Assembly (NCBI GenBank): GCA_903906315.1
Contig: CAIVJW010000066.1
Coordinates: 1-37,403 of the forward strand
Direction of reading: 5' to 3'
DNA: 37,403 nt
Origin: an uncultured delta proteobacterium
GTDB taxonomy: Bacteria; Myxococcota_A; Polyangia; Polyangiales; Polyangiaceae
The position numbers and the translations under genes are program-made. How positions within the stretch are numbered: the stretch's first letter is position 1; the number at the start of each line of letters is the position of its first letter. Of the stretch, positions 8,966-17,219 are shown in pieces. Below the pieces are notes generated by a model, which had not been told where the DNA came from, ran no database searches, and saw only the letters and a list, made by a program, of their open reading frames with translations.

Positions 8966-9460
8966 ATGGCTGAACGGCAAGACGACCCTTCGCTGTGGCG
9001 CGCGGCGCTCGACGCGGCGCTCGACGCGATCGGCGCGCCGGCGTTCCTGGTCGACGGCGAGGGCCACGTGGAGCTGGCCAACGTGGCGGGCCGAGCGCGG
9101 ATCGAGGCCGATCCGGACGGAGCCTCGAGGCGGCTGGCGGGCCACCTCGCCGCGCCCGAGCACGCGGCGGCGCGCGTCCTGCGCATCGATCACGAGTGCG
9201 GCTGGGCGATCGTCATCGACGAGGACGACCAGGGCGCGACCCGCGCGCACGGCCGCCTCGCCGAGGTGTCCGCGCAGCTCTCGCTCACGCGGCGGCAGCG
9301 CGAGATCCTCGGCCTCGTGAGCCGCGGGCTCTCGAACCGGTCCATCGCGACCACGCTGTCCATCGCCGAGGCCACCGTCGAGCAGCACGTCGGCACGCTC
9401 ATGCTGCGCGCGGGCGTCGAGAGCCGCGCCGCGCTGATCGCGATGCTGCTCTGGCGCTGA
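8966..9460 (+). CDS. LuxR-family solo regulator with PAS-like N-terminus
   Basis: A 164-residue transcription regulator. The C-terminal ~60 residues form a LuxR/GerE helix-turn-helix: LTRRQREILGLVSRGLSNRSIA, then TLSIAEATVEQHVG. The N-terminal ~95 residues start like a small PAS fold (APAFLVDGEGHVELAN), with a poorly conserved remainder. There is no receiver domain and no autoinducer-binding domain, so the input is unknown. The gene stands 78 nt after the prfA-linked gene. The intervening sequence is relatively AT-rich just before the start (ACGTACAAAAGACCACAG), as expected for its own promoter. No good Shine-Dalgarno precedes ATG 8966. Its targets cannot be told from the sequence. Confidence 0.85.
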   Translation: MAERQDDPSLWRAALDAALDAIGAPAFLVDGEGHVELANVAGRARIEADPDGASRRLAGHLAAPEHAAARVLRIDHECGWAIVIDEDDQGATRAHGRLAEVSAQLSLTRRQREILGLVSRGLSNRSIATTLSIAEATVEQHVGTLMLRAGVESRAALIAMLLWR

Positions 9461-9518
9461 CGTCCCGCCCGGCCGGACGCGCGCGTCGACGCCCCGATCG
9501 GGCGAGCCGGGCCCGGCC

Positions 9519-9534
9519 CCTTCCGCCCGGAAGG
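9519..9534 (+). terminator. Small hairpin between luxR-type gene and HIT gene
   Basis: CCTTCC-GCCC-GGAAGG forms a perfect 6-bp stem with a 4-nt loop. It lies 58 nt after the regulator stop and 22 nt before the HIT start. No T-tract follows. It could end the regulator transcript or lie in the HIT leader. Confidence 0.35.
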
Positions 9535-9556
9535 CGGATGCGCCAAGACGCGCGGC

Positions 9557-9895
9557 ATGTGCCTCTTCTGCAAGATCGCGATCGGGGAGATCCCCTCCAA
9601 GGTCCTCTTCGAGGACGCCGACCTCCTCGCGTTCCACGACGTCGCGCCGCAGGCGCCCGTCCACGTGCTCGTCATCCCGAAGCGCCACCTCGCGTCGCTC
9701 GCCGAGGCGGCCGAGGCGGACGCCGCGATCCTCGGCAAGCTCGCGCTCGCCACGCGGCGCGTGGCCGAGGAGACGGGCATCGCGGCGAGCGGCTTCCGCG
9801 TCGTCGCGAACAGCGGTGCGGACGCGGGGCAGAGCGTCCACCACCTGCACCTGCACGTGATCGGCGGGCGCGCGATGGCCTGGCCGCCCGGCTGA
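9557..9895 (+). CDS. HIT-family (HINT-like) nucleotide hydrolase
   Basis: A 112-residue histidine-triad protein. It begins with the Cys-containing motif CLFCKIAIGEIPS seen in HINT/YcfF proteins (purine nucleoside phosphoramidases) and ends with the catalytic triad HHLHLHVIGG (about residues 95-104). Between these are the conserved segments LAFHDVAPQAPVHVLVIPK and FRVVANSGADAGQSV. The length matches the HINT branch. The enzymes hydrolyse AMP-linked phosphoramidates and adenylated compounds in the cytosol. The gene is monocistronic in appearance: a hairpin precedes it and a 12-bp hairpin follows its stop codon by 11 nt. The adenine deaminase gene lies 0.8 kb downstream, a loose purine theme but not a shared operon. 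Confidence 0.95.
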   Translation: MCLFCKIAIGEIPSKVLFEDADLLAFHDVAPQAPVHVLVIPKRHLASLAEAAEADAAILGKLALATRRVAEETGIAASGFRVVANSGADAGQSVHHLHLHVIGGRAMAWPPG

Positions 9896-9906
9896 CGATC
9901 GGCGCG

Positions 9907-9938
9907 CCGCGGGTGCGGAGCGACGACCGCACCCGCGG
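9907..9938 (+). terminator. 12-bp perfect hairpin after the HIT gene
   Basis: CCGCGGGTGCGG and CCGCACCCGCGG pair perfectly over 12 bp around the 8-nt loop AGCGACGA, starting 11 nt after the HIT stop codon. It is the strongest simple stem in the window outside the repeat at 26-87. There is no T-tract, so if it terminates it does so as a U-less hairpin. Confidence 0.6.
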
Positions 9939-10014
9939 AGTGGGCGCGCGGCGTGGGGTGCGGCAGGCGATCCGCAGGCGGCCCGATTCACGCGGATCGA
10001 GGCGGTTCGCGCGG

Positions 10015-10030
10015 TGGCATCGACCGTGCA
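10015..10030 (+). promoter_or_regulatory. Candidate sigma-54 promoter (-24/-12)
   Basis: TGGCAT-CGACC-GTGCA resembles the sigma-54 consensus TGGCAC-N5-TTGCA. It keeps the invariant GG and GC dinucleotides with exactly 10 bp between them. It would place transcription start near 10041, about 36 nt before the ATG of the exported protein at 10077, with a good ribosome site (AGGAGA, 10065-10070). It is a pattern match only; no activator site was identified. Confidence 0.4.
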
Positions 10031-10076
10031 ATCGCCCTCGACGAACCCACCGGGACCCCACCCGAGGAGAACCACC

Positions 10077-10568
10077 ATGATCCGCTTCGCCACGATCGCT
10101 CGCTCCGCCGCCGCCGCCCTCGCCCTCGCCCTGACCGCCGCGCCCCTCACCGCGCTCGCCGACGAGCCCGCCGCGGGCGCCCGCGATCACGGCCGCGACC
10201 ACGAGGACCGCGCCGCCCGGTTCCCGATGAAGCCCGAGGCCTTCGAGCAGCTCGTCGAGAAGCGCATCGCCAAGGCGCGCGAGCACCTCGAGCGCGTGCT
10301 CGCCGCGCAGCCGCTGCCCGATCTCGTCAAGGTGAGCGTGCGCCGGGACTTCGAGGAGGGCGCCGCGCAGGTGCGCGCGGCCGCGAAGAAGGCCGCGGAC
10401 GGCGGCACGGTGACGAAGGAGGAGGCCCGCGCCGTGCGCGAGCTCGCACGCTCGATCGTCGAGCAAGGGCGCGCGAAGTACGGCCTCGGCAAGCCGGATC
10501 ACCCGAAGGGCCGGCGCGCGCAGGCGCACGGCAAGGGCCACGGCAAGGCGCACCCGCGGAAGGCGTGA
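10077..10568 (+). CDS. Small exported helical, His/Lys-tailed protein
   Basis: A 163-residue secreted protein of unknown function. ATG 10077 follows AGGAGA by 6 nt, which decides the start over longer in-frame options. A classic signal peptide (RS then a long Ala/Leu core, ending ALADE near residue 28) predicts export to the periplasm. The mature part begins with an acidic/His segment (DHGRDHEDR) and continues as amphipathic helices (FEQLVEKRIAKAREHLERVL and a second block around VTKEEARAVRELARS). It ends in a basic His/Lys/Gly-rich tail (HGKGHGKAHPRKA). The helical body with His-rich ends recalls periplasmic metal-binding or CpxP/Spy-like proteins, but I see no diagnostic motif, so function is open. 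It is likely transcribed alone from the candidate promoter at 10015. Confidence 0.8.
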   Translation: MIRFATIARSAAAALALALTAAPLTALADEPAAGARDHGRDHEDRAARFPMKPEAFEQLVEKRIAKAREHLERVLAAQPLPDLVKVSVRRDFEEGAAQVRAAAKKAADGGTVTKEEARAVRELARSIVEQGRAKYGLGKPDHPKGRRAQAHGKGHGKAHPRKA

Positions 10569-10723
10569 GCCTCGGCCGGGCGCGAGGGCGGGCCCGCGCG
10601 CGAAAGGCGATCGGGCGCGGGAGGCGCGGGCGCTGCGGGCGTCGCGCGCCGACTCGCGGAGGAGTAGCGTGCCCGGCCCCGTCGCGGCGCGGCCGCGGCG
10701 AGCCAGCTCCCGAGGAGGCCCGC

Positions 10724-12451
10724 GTGAAGATCCGCGATCTCGTCCCCACCGCGCTCGGCGACGCGCCCGCCGACGCCATCGTCAAGAACGCCCGCATCCT
10801 CGACGTCTTCACGGGCGAGATCGAGCACGCGAACATCGCGATCCAGGGCAAGCGCATCGCCGGCATCGGCGATTACACCCAGGCCGGTCGCGTGATCGAC
10901 GCGGGCGGGCGGATCGTGCTGCCGGGCTTCATCGACGCGCACGTGCACATCGAGAGCTCGATGCTCGTGCCGCGGCAGATGGCGCGCGCGGTGCTGTCGC
11001 GGGGCACGACCACGCTCGTGGCCGACCCGCACGAGATCGCCAACGTGCTCGGCACCGCGGGCGTCGAGTACATGATCCGGTCGACCGAGGGCATCCCGCT
11101 CGACGTGTACATCGGCGTGCCGTCGGCCGTGCCCGCGACGCGCTTCGAGACGTCGGGCGCGACCCTCGGCACCGACGACATGATCGGCCTCGTCGACCGC
11201 TACCCGAGCCGCATCATCGCGCTCGGCGAGGTGATGAACTACCCCGCCGTGCTCGGCCTCGATCGCGAGCTCCTGACGAAGATCGAGATCCTGCGGTCGC
11301 GCCACAAGCGCATCGACGGCCACGCGCCGGGGCTCTCGGGAAAGCGCCTGAACGCCTACCTCTGCGCGTTCATCCGATCCGACCACGAGTGCACGACCGA
11401 GGCCGAGGCGCTCGAGAAGGTCCGGCGCGGGATGCACGTCTTCATCCGCGAGGGCAGCGCGGCGCGCAACCTCGACGCGCTCATCGGCGCGGTCAACGAG
11501 CGCAACCACGGATCGTTCTCGTTTTGCACCGACGACCGCGACCCGCTCGAGATCCTGGACGAGGGCCACATCGATCACCTGGTACGCAGGGCGATCGCGC
11601 GCGGGGTCGACCCGGTGATCGCCGTGCGCATGGCGACGTTGAACCCGGCGCGCCACTTCGGGCTCCGCAGCATGGGAGCCGTCGCGCCGGGCTACAAGGC
11701 GGACTTCCTGCTCGTCGACGACCTCGAGGCGCTGTCGATCCACGCCGTCGTCAAGAACGGCCGCGTCGTCGCCGAGCGTGGCGAGATGGTCGCGCCGATC
11801 GAGGGCGATCTGCGCGACGAGCCCGGCGCGCTCGGGTCGTTCCGCATGCCGCCGCTGTCGGTCGAGGCGCTGCGCATCCCCGCGCGCGCGGGCGGAACGG
11901 TGCGGGTCATCCAGTTCTCGGAGGGCAGCCTGATCACGGCCGCTCGCGAGGTCACGCCGAAGGTCGAGGCCGGCGCGGTCGTGGCCGATCCGGGGCGCGA
12001 TCTCGCCAAGGTGATCGTGGCCGATCGACACCGCGGCGAGCACCTCTCGGTCGGCCTCATCGGCGGCCTCGGGCTCGCGCGCGGCGCGGTCGCGACGAGC
12101 GTCGGCCACGACGCGCACAACGTGTGCGCGGCCGGCGTCGACGACGCGGACATGGTGCTCGCGGCGCAGACGGTCGCCGCGAGCGGCGGCGGGCTCGCGG
12201 TGGTCGCGGGCGGCGAGGTGATCGCGTCGCTCGCGCTGCCGGTGGCCGGGCTGATGTCGAACCTCGAGCTCTACGAGGTCGCGGCGCGGCTGCGCGCCAT
12301 CCGCGCGGCGCTCCGCGTCTGCGGCACCGATCGCGAGGTGTTCATGACCCTGTCGTTCGTGCAGCTCGCGGTCATCCCGTCGCTGCGCCTGACCGATCAG
12401 GGGCTCGTCGACGTCGAGGCGCAACGGTTCGTCGACCTCTGGGCGAGCTGA
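10724..12451 (+). CDS. ade: Adenine deaminase
   Basis: A 575-residue adenine deaminase of the amidohydrolase superfamily. It converts adenine to hypoxanthine and ammonia in purine salvage. The start is GTG 10724, with AGGAGG at 10713-10718 (5-nt spacing). Metal-binding blocks are visible: GFIDAHVHIESSM (about residues 66-78), the ADPHEIANV segment, and GHAPGLSGKRLNAY. The C-terminal family-specific blocks are also present: SVGHDAHNV, AGVDDADMVLAA and GGLAVVAGGEV. The length is typical (550-600). It is cytosolic and needs a divalent metal (Mn or Fe in characterised enzymes). It follows the exported protein by 155 nt, so probably has its own promoter. A 6-bp GC hairpin (12458-12482) follows the stop. 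Confidence 0.95.
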   Translation: MKIRDLVPTALGDAPADAIVKNARILDVFTGEIEHANIAIQGKRIAGIGDYTQAGRVIDAGGRIVLPGFIDAHVHIESSMLVPRQMARAVLSRGTTTLVADPHEIANVLGTAGVEYMIRSTEGIPLDVYIGVPSAVPATRFETSGATLGTDDMIGLVDRYPSRIIALGEVMNYPAVLGLDRELLTKIEILRSRHKRIDGHAPGLSGKRLNAYLCAFIRSDHECTTEAEALEKVRRGMHVFIREGSAARNLDALIGAVNERNHGSFSFCTDDRDPLEILDEGHIDHLVRRAIARGVDPVIAVRMATLNPARHFGLRSMGAVAPGYKADFLLVDDLEALSIHAVVKNGRVVAERGEMVAPIEGDLRDEPGALGSFRMPPLSVEALRIPARAGGTVRVIQFSEGSLITAAREVTPKVEAGAVVADPGRDLAKVIVADRHRGEHLSVGLIGGLGLARGAVATSVGHDAHNVCAAGVDDADMVLAAQTVAASGGGLAVVAGGEVIASLALPVAGLMSNLELYEVAARLRAIRAALRVCGTDREVFMTLSFVQLAVIPSLRLTDQGLVDVEAQRFVDLWAS

Positions 12452-12457
12452 CCCGCG

Positions 12458-12482
12458 CCTCGCACCGCGCGCCCGCGCGAGG
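12458..12482 (+). terminator. GC hairpin after ade
   Basis: CCTCGC and GCGAGG pair over 6 bp around a GC-only 13-nt loop, 6 nt after the ade stop codon. It has no T-tract. The match is modest for such GC-rich sequence. Confidence 0.3.
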
Positions 12483-12531
12483 ACCGCCACGCGAGCATCC
12501 GCGCCGCCATCGAAGTAGGCTGCGGCCATCC

Positions 12532-13629
12532 ATGATGGTCGCCAGCCAGCGGGTCGTCCTCGGGAGCCTCGGCCTCCTCGTGATCGTCGCGATCGGGTGC
12601 GGCGGCGGGACCGACGGGCCGAGCGTGGCGACGGCCTCCGGCGCGAGCTCGGCCGCCGGCGGGCGGGGCCACGGTGGCGCGTCGACCGACACGCACGGCG
12701 GGGGCGGCACGGGGGGCGCGGGCGGCGCGGCGGCCAGCGGCGGCAACGGCGGCGGCAATGGCCCCGCGAGCTGCGCGGGCACGTACTCCCCGCCGACCGA
12801 GATCCCCGTCGCCGAGCCGGCCCTCCTCGAGGCGTCGGGCATCGTGAGCTCGCGCCGCAACCCGGGCGTCCTCTGGCTCCACAACGACTCGGGCGACACC
12901 GCGCGCCTCTTCGCCGTCGGCGTCGACGGCGCCGCGCTCGGCGTGCTCGACCTGCCCGGGGTCGAGGCGCACGACTTCGAGGACATCGCCGCAGCGCCCT
13001 GCCCCGACGGATCCGGGCCGTGCCTGTGGGTCGCCGACCTCGGCAACAACGATCTCAAGCGCGACGACCTCGCCCTCCTCGCGGTGGCCGAGCCCGCCGT
13101 CGACGCGAAGGTCCCGTTCGGCGCCGCAACGGCGTCGAAGGTCTGGCGCTTCCCGGTCGCGTACCCGAAGGGCGTCGCGATCAACGCGGAGGCGATCGTC
13201 GTCGCGCCCGACGGATCGGCCGTGTGGGCGTTCGAGAAGGTCGACGCGCCGACCGCGCGCATCTTCGGGGCGAAGACGCCGCTGTCGGAGTCCACGCCGA
13301 CGGTCCTCGAGCAGGTGGGGTCGGTCCTCGCGCCCGGCGTGGCCGTGAAGAACGGCGTGATGATCACCGGCGCGGACCTGCACCCGTCGGGCGGTCGCCT
13401 GCTCGTCCGCGTGTACACCGGCGTCTACGAGTACCGCCTGGCCCCCGGCCAGTGGCCCGCGCACCTCGACCAGGCCGAACGGGTGACCATCGCGCTCGGC
13501 CCGCTGTCGGAGAAGCAGGGGGAGGCCATCGCCTACGACGAGGCGGGCACCGGCGTGTGGACGATCTCCGAGGACCCGAGCCTGAAGGCGACGCAGCCGC
13601 TGCACCACTACGCGTGCGCGGCGCCCTGA
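12532..13629 (+). CDS. Predicted beta-propeller lipoprotein
   Basis: A 365-residue exported protein. ATG 12532 (or the adjacent ATG 12535) starts a hydrophobic signal sequence ending VAIGC, a slightly atypical lipobox with Ala at -3. A Gly/Ala/Ser tether follows at about 25-80 (GGGGTGGAGGAAASGG-type). The folded part (about 85-365) has motifs LWLHNDSGD, HDFEDIAAAPCPDG, LWVADLGNN and KQGEAIAYDEAG. These resemble secreted propeller proteins found widely in actinobacteria and myxobacteria that carry the pattern HNDSGD...DFEDIA...GDNG. The function of that family is not known to me; extracellular binding or hydrolysis are options. It converges on the FAD-enzyme gene, with a 9-bp hairpin in between. 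Confidence 0.8.
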   Translation: MMVASQRVVLGSLGLLVIVAIGCGGGTDGPSVATASGASSAAGGRGHGGASTDTHGGGGTGGAGGAAASGGNGGGNGPASCAGTYSPPTEIPVAEPALLEASGIVSSRRNPGVLWLHNDSGDTARLFAVGVDGAALGVLDLPGVEAHDFEDIAAAPCPDGSGPCLWVADLGNNDLKRDDLALLAVAEPAVDAKVPFGAATASKVWRFPVAYPKGVAINAEAIVVAPDGSAVWAFEKVDAPTARIFGAKTPLSESTPTVLEQVGSVLAPGVAVKNGVMITGADLHPSGGRLLVRVYTGVYEYRLAPGQWPAHLDQAERVTIALGPLSEKQGEAIAYDEAGTGVWTISEDPSLKATQPLHHYACAAP

Positions 13630-13642
13630 CGACGGAGCTCGT

Positions 13643-13677
13643 GGCGATCGCGGGCGAGCGCCCAAGCGGCGATCGCC
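13643..13677. terminator. Bidirectional hairpin between convergent genes
   Basis: GGCGATCGC (13643-13651) and GCGATCGCC (13669-13677) form a perfect 9-bp stem. The 17-nt loop contains a GGGC/GCCC inner stem. It fills the 55-nt gap between the lipoprotein stop (13629) and the FAD-enzyme stop (13685), so it could serve both strands. There is no T-tract. Confidence 0.5.
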
Positions 13678-13684
13678 CCGAACC

Positions 13685-15745
13685 TCAGGGCGCGGATCCG
13701 CCCCGCGGAACGCGCGCGACGGCGGCGACGACGCGGTCGAGGAGCCCGCGCACGGCCTCGCCGACGGGCGCGTCGCGATCGAGGCGCGTCGAGAGCTCGC
13801 GGGCGCGCTCGGGGCCGCGCGCGCAGAGGTGCGCCGACGTGACGACGCCGGCGCGCCCCTCGAGGCCGTGAAACAGGGCGTAGAGGTCGGGCCCGACCGC
13901 GCGGCGAGGCGCGGGGCGGACCTCGAGCTCGGCGCCGCTCGGGAGCGCGGCGGTGAAGCCGGCGACGAGGTGGTCGACGGGATCGACCCACGGATCCGGC
14001 GCGCCCGGAGTGCCCTTCGCCAGCCATTCGGCCACGGTCGTCCGATCGATCGGAGGCGCGGCCGCGCCGAGGCCGAGCGACAAGCCGTGGGGCGCGAGCG
14101 CCCGCTCGACCTCGGCGATCGTCGCGGCGCCGGCGACGTGCACGAGCTGCGAGGCGCGGTCGACGACGGGTGCCGCGGGCGGAGGCGGCGCGGGCCTGCG
14201 AGCGGGCGCCTCGCGCGGCACGAGGTTGCCCGGGTTCATCACGCCCGCGGGGTCGAAGACGCCCCGCAGCGCGTGGATCACGTCGACGCCGAGGCCGATC
14301 TCGGCGCCGAGCTTCGGGGCCTTGCTGCGGCCGACGCCGTGGTGGTGCGAGAGCGTGCCGCCGGCCGCGATGGCGGCGTCGAGCGCAGTGCGCCACGTGG
14401 CGTCGTACGTCTGGAGCTCGGCCTCGGGGCTCGCCCCGGATCCTGCGAATGTGAAATATATGGAGCACCCGTCCGGGTAGGCGTGCGACAGGTGCGCCAT
14501 GACGAACACGCGCTTGCCGAGAGCCTCGCGCACGGCGCGGTACAGGCCGTCGAGCTTCGACCACGGGGCCGCGACCTCCATCGTGTCGCCGAACGCGCCG
14601 GCCATGAAGATCGGCGCCTGCCGGTAGCTCACGGCGTAGCGCTTGGCGAGCCAGTGCCGCGCGGGCTCCTCGCCGAGCGCGAGGCCGCCATGGCGCGCCG
14701 CGATCGCCGACGCGCTCGCCAGGTCGGCCGCCGCGCCGTCGACCGTCCCGTCGAAGACGAGCACGAGCTGCGAGCCGACGAGGCCGCGATCGCCGAGCGC
14801 GTCGACGAGCGAGTTGACGATCCCGGGCACGCGCAGCAGGCCCCGCAGCGCCACGGCGCCGGCGCCGGGGATGTGGTGCGTCTGCAGCGCGTTCGGCTCG
14901 CGCTTCGGTCGCCCGTGCGCCGCCGATCGCGCGCGCTTCTTCGCGCCCATGCTGGCCAGGAACGAGTCGAACGGGTCGTAGAGCCTCGCGACGGCCGGGC
15001 GCAGCCCGCGCTGAAAGAGCTCCTGCATCACCGTCCAGCCGGCCTCGATCGACGCGAACGAGAACGCGCCGAACGACCGCGTGGCCGGCGCCGGGTGCAG
15101 GCGCAGCCGCGCGCTCGTGACGACGCCGAAGACGCCCTCGCTGCCGATGACGAGCGGCGTCAGGTCGGGGCCGCGCGTGCGGCGCTCGAGGCGCACGACC
15201 TCGCCGCGGCCGACGACGCACTCGAGCGACGCGACCATGTCCTCGATCTTGCCGTAGAGCCCCGAGCACTGGCCGGCCCCGCGCGCCGCGACCCAGCCGC
15301 CGACGGTCGAGCACAGGATCGACGACGGGAAATGCCCCGCCGTGAAGCCCGCGCCCGCGAGCTCCTCCTCGAGGCGGATGCCGATCGCGCCCGCCTCGAC
15401 CTCGAGCGACGGCGCGTCGCGGTCGAGCGCGCGCCAGCGGTTCATGCGCTTGAGGTCGACGACGACGGTGCGGCGGTCGGGCAGGATGCCGCCGCACACG
15501 CCCGATCCCGCGCCGAAGGGCACGATCGGCACGCCCTCGTCGGCGCAGAAGCGCACGAGCGACGCGACCTCTTCGGTCGACGACGGCCACGCGACGGCGC
15601 CGGGCTCGTGCGCCGCGATCCGGCCCGCCTGCACCTCGAGGTGGTGGCGCGGCCAGAGGTCGCGCGCGTAGGCGATCTTGTCGACGGGGGACGTGCTCGT
15701 GCGGAGACCGGGCAGCGCGGAGCCGAGATCGCGTTCGAGGTCCAT
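13685..15745 (-). CDS. Alkyl-DHAP-synthase-like FAD enzyme with second partial FAD domain
   Basis: A 686-residue vanillyl-alcohol-oxidase-fold flavoenzyme. The FAD-binding domain (about 45-230) has VPFGAGSGVCGG and GSEGVFGVVTSARL. The cap domain (to about 520) has SHAYPDGCSIYFTF and SHHHGVGRSKAPKL. The HHHGVG motif and the preceding Tyr match alkyldihydroxyacetonephosphate synthase, which makes the ether bond of ether lipids, better than lactate or glycolate oxidases (EHGIG). The first domain ends as usual in DPAGVMNPGNLVP, but about 150 residues follow. These resemble a second, shortened FAD-binding half of GlcE type (GAATIAEVERALAPHGLSLGL, then ELEVRPA and GRAGVVTSAHL). ATG 15745 is preferred over an upstream TTG at 15781. 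It is the last gene of the minus-strand psd run, 58 nt after the cyclase gene. Glycolate-oxidase-like activity remains an alternative. Confidence 0.8.
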   Translation of the reverse strand: MDLERDLGSALPGLRTSTSPVDKIAYARDLWPRHHLEVQAGRIAAHEPGAVAWPSSTEEVASLVRFCADEGVPIVPFGAGSGVCGGILPDRRTVVVDLKRMNRWRALDRDAPSLEVEAGAIGIRLEEELAGAGFTAGHFPSSILCSTVGGWVAARGAGQCSGLYGKIEDMVASLECVVGRGEVVRLERRTRGPDLTPLVIGSEGVFGVVTSARLRLHPAPATRSFGAFSFASIEAGWTVMQELFQRGLRPAVARLYDPFDSFLASMGAKKRARSAAHGRPKREPNALQTHHIPGAGAVALRGLLRVPGIVNSLVDALGDRGLVGSQLVLVFDGTVDGAAADLASASAIAARHGGLALGEEPARHWLAKRYAVSYRQAPIFMAGAFGDTMEVAAPWSKLDGLYRAVREALGKRVFVMAHLSHAYPDGCSIYFTFAGSGASPEAELQTYDATWRTALDAAIAAGGTLSHHHGVGRSKAPKLGAEIGLGVDVIHALRGVFDPAGVMNPGNLVPREAPARRPAPPPPAAPVVDRASQLVHVAGAATIAEVERALAPHGLSLGLGAAAPPIDRTTVAEWLAKGTPGAPDPWVDPVDHLVAGFTAALPSGAELEVRPAPRRAVGPDLYALFHGLEGRAGVVTSAHLCARGPERARELSTRLDRDAPVGEAVRGLLDRVVAAVARVPRGGSAP

Positions 15746-15803
15746 CGCCGAGAGGTTCGAGCGGTCGGGGCGGGGACGCAAGCGGACGCGCGGCCCGCGG
15801 CGG

Positions 15804-17135
15804 CTACGCGGGCGCCGCGACCACGCGATCTCGACCGGCGCGCTTCGCCGCGTAGAGCGCCTCGTCGGCGCGCGCGAGCGTGACCTCGACGGGCTCGTCG
15901 GGCCCCCGCGCGACCGCGACCCCGACCGACACGGTGGCGCGCACCGGCGTCCCGGTGCCCGCGTCGAGCCGCAGCGCCGCGCACTCGCGCCGGATCGCCT
16001 CCGCGCGCCGGAGCGCGACGGGCAGCGTCGCCCCGGTCAGGACGACGACGAACTCCTCGCCGCCGAACCGGCACGCCAGGTCCGACGATCGGACGCGCGC
16101 CCCGAGCACGCCCGCGAGCGCTTGCAGCAGGCGATCGCCGAGCGGGTGGCCGTAGGAGTCGTTGACGAGCTTGAAGTGGTCGACGTCGACCGCGAGCAGC
16201 GCGACCGGCTCGCCGGCGCGCGCCGCGGCGGCGAGATCGCGCGCGATCGACTCGTCGAAGTAGCGGCGGTTGAAGAGCCCGGTGAGCGGATCGCGGATGG
16301 CCTGGTCGCGAAGGATCTTGTTCAGGGCCTCGATCTCGGCGACCCGCGCGGCGAGGTCGGCCTGCGCCCTCGCGAGGGCGGCCTCGGTGCGCCGCCGCTC
16401 GGTGACGTCCTGCTTGATGGCGATGAAATGGGTGAGCGCGCCCGACTCGTCGACGACGGGCGCGATGGACTGCTCCTCGTCGTACGTCGACCCGTCCTTG
16501 CGCCGGTTCACGATCGTGCCGGACCAGGTCTCGCCGCGCGCGACCGTGCGCCAGAGCTCGCGGTAGAACTCGGGCGCGTGCTCGCCCGACTTGAGGATGC
16601 GCGTGTGCTGCCCGACGAGGTCCTCGGCCGAGTAGCCGGTGATCGCGCACGCCGCCGGGTTCACCCAGGTGATCACGCCCTGTCGATCGGTGATGACGAC
16701 GCCGTTGGCCGCGGAGCGCAGCGCGGTCGCCTGCACGCGCAGCGTGTCCCCCGCGTACGGCGAGCCGCGCATGTCGCGGATCGCGGCGAGCACGACCGGA
16801 CGGCCGGCGCGCTCGAGCGGGGTGAGCGCGATGTCCACCGGCACGTCGTGGCCGTCGTGGTGGCGCGCGACGAGCGCGATCCCCGCGCCCATCGCGCGCG
16901 GGCGCGCCTCGGCGGCGTAGCGCCGGCGGTGCGCGGCGTGGCCCTGGAAGCGGTCGGGCACGAGGGCCTCGACGGGGAGGCCGACGAGGCCCCCGGGGTC
17001 GTAGCCCAGCAGTCGCTCGCACGCGGCGTTGGCGAAGAGGACGAGGCCGTGGTCGTCGGTCACCAGCATGCCGTCCGAGGCGGTCTCGAAGAGCGTCCGG
17101 AACAGCCTGCCGTCGTCGTCCAGGGGAGGCGACAT
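15804..17135 (-). CDS. PAS-PAS-GGDEF diguanylate cyclase
   Basis: A 443-residue soluble sensor cyclase. Two PAS domains (about 10-125 and 135-255; LFETASDGMLVTDDHG and ANGVVITDRQGVITWVNPA) precede a short coiled-coil linker (about 255-285) and a GGDEF domain (about 285-440). The catalytic motif is GGEEF at residues 358-362. The inhibitory I-site RSSD stands five residues before it, so it should both make c-di-GMP and be feedback-inhibited by it. Linker helix and DPLTGLFNRRYFDE are typical. There is no transmembrane segment, so it senses a cytosolic signal. ATG 17135 is chosen over the TTG at 17216, because the PAS domain begins right after it. It lies between the methyltransferase (84 nt upstream) and the FAD enzyme (58 nt downstream) on the same strand. 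Confidence 0.93.
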   Translation of the reverse strand: MSPPLDDDGRLFRTLFETASDGMLVTDDHGLVLFANAACERLLGYDPGGLVGLPVEALVPDRFQGHAAHRRRYAAEARPRAMGAGIALVARHHDGHDVPVDIALTPLERAGRPVVLAAIRDMRGSPYAGDTLRVQATALRSAANGVVITDRQGVITWVNPAACAITGYSAEDLVGQHTRILKSGEHAPEFYRELWRTVARGETWSGTIVNRRKDGSTYDEEQSIAPVVDESGALTHFIAIKQDVTERRRTEAALARAQADLAARVAEIEALNKILRDQAIRDPLTGLFNRRYFDESIARDLAAAARAGEPVALLAVDVDHFKLVNDSYGHPLGDRLLQALAGVLGARVRSSDLACRFGGEEFVVVLTGATLPVALRRAEAIRRECAALRLDAGTGTPVRATVSVGVAVARGPDEPVEVTLARADEALYAAKRAGRDRVVAAPA

Positions 17136-17219
17136 GGGGGAAGGAGCGAGCCTACCACCCGCGGGCCCGCGTCCACCACGATCCGCCGCAGGGTGGCCCC
17201 CGCGACGGTCCCTCAATGG

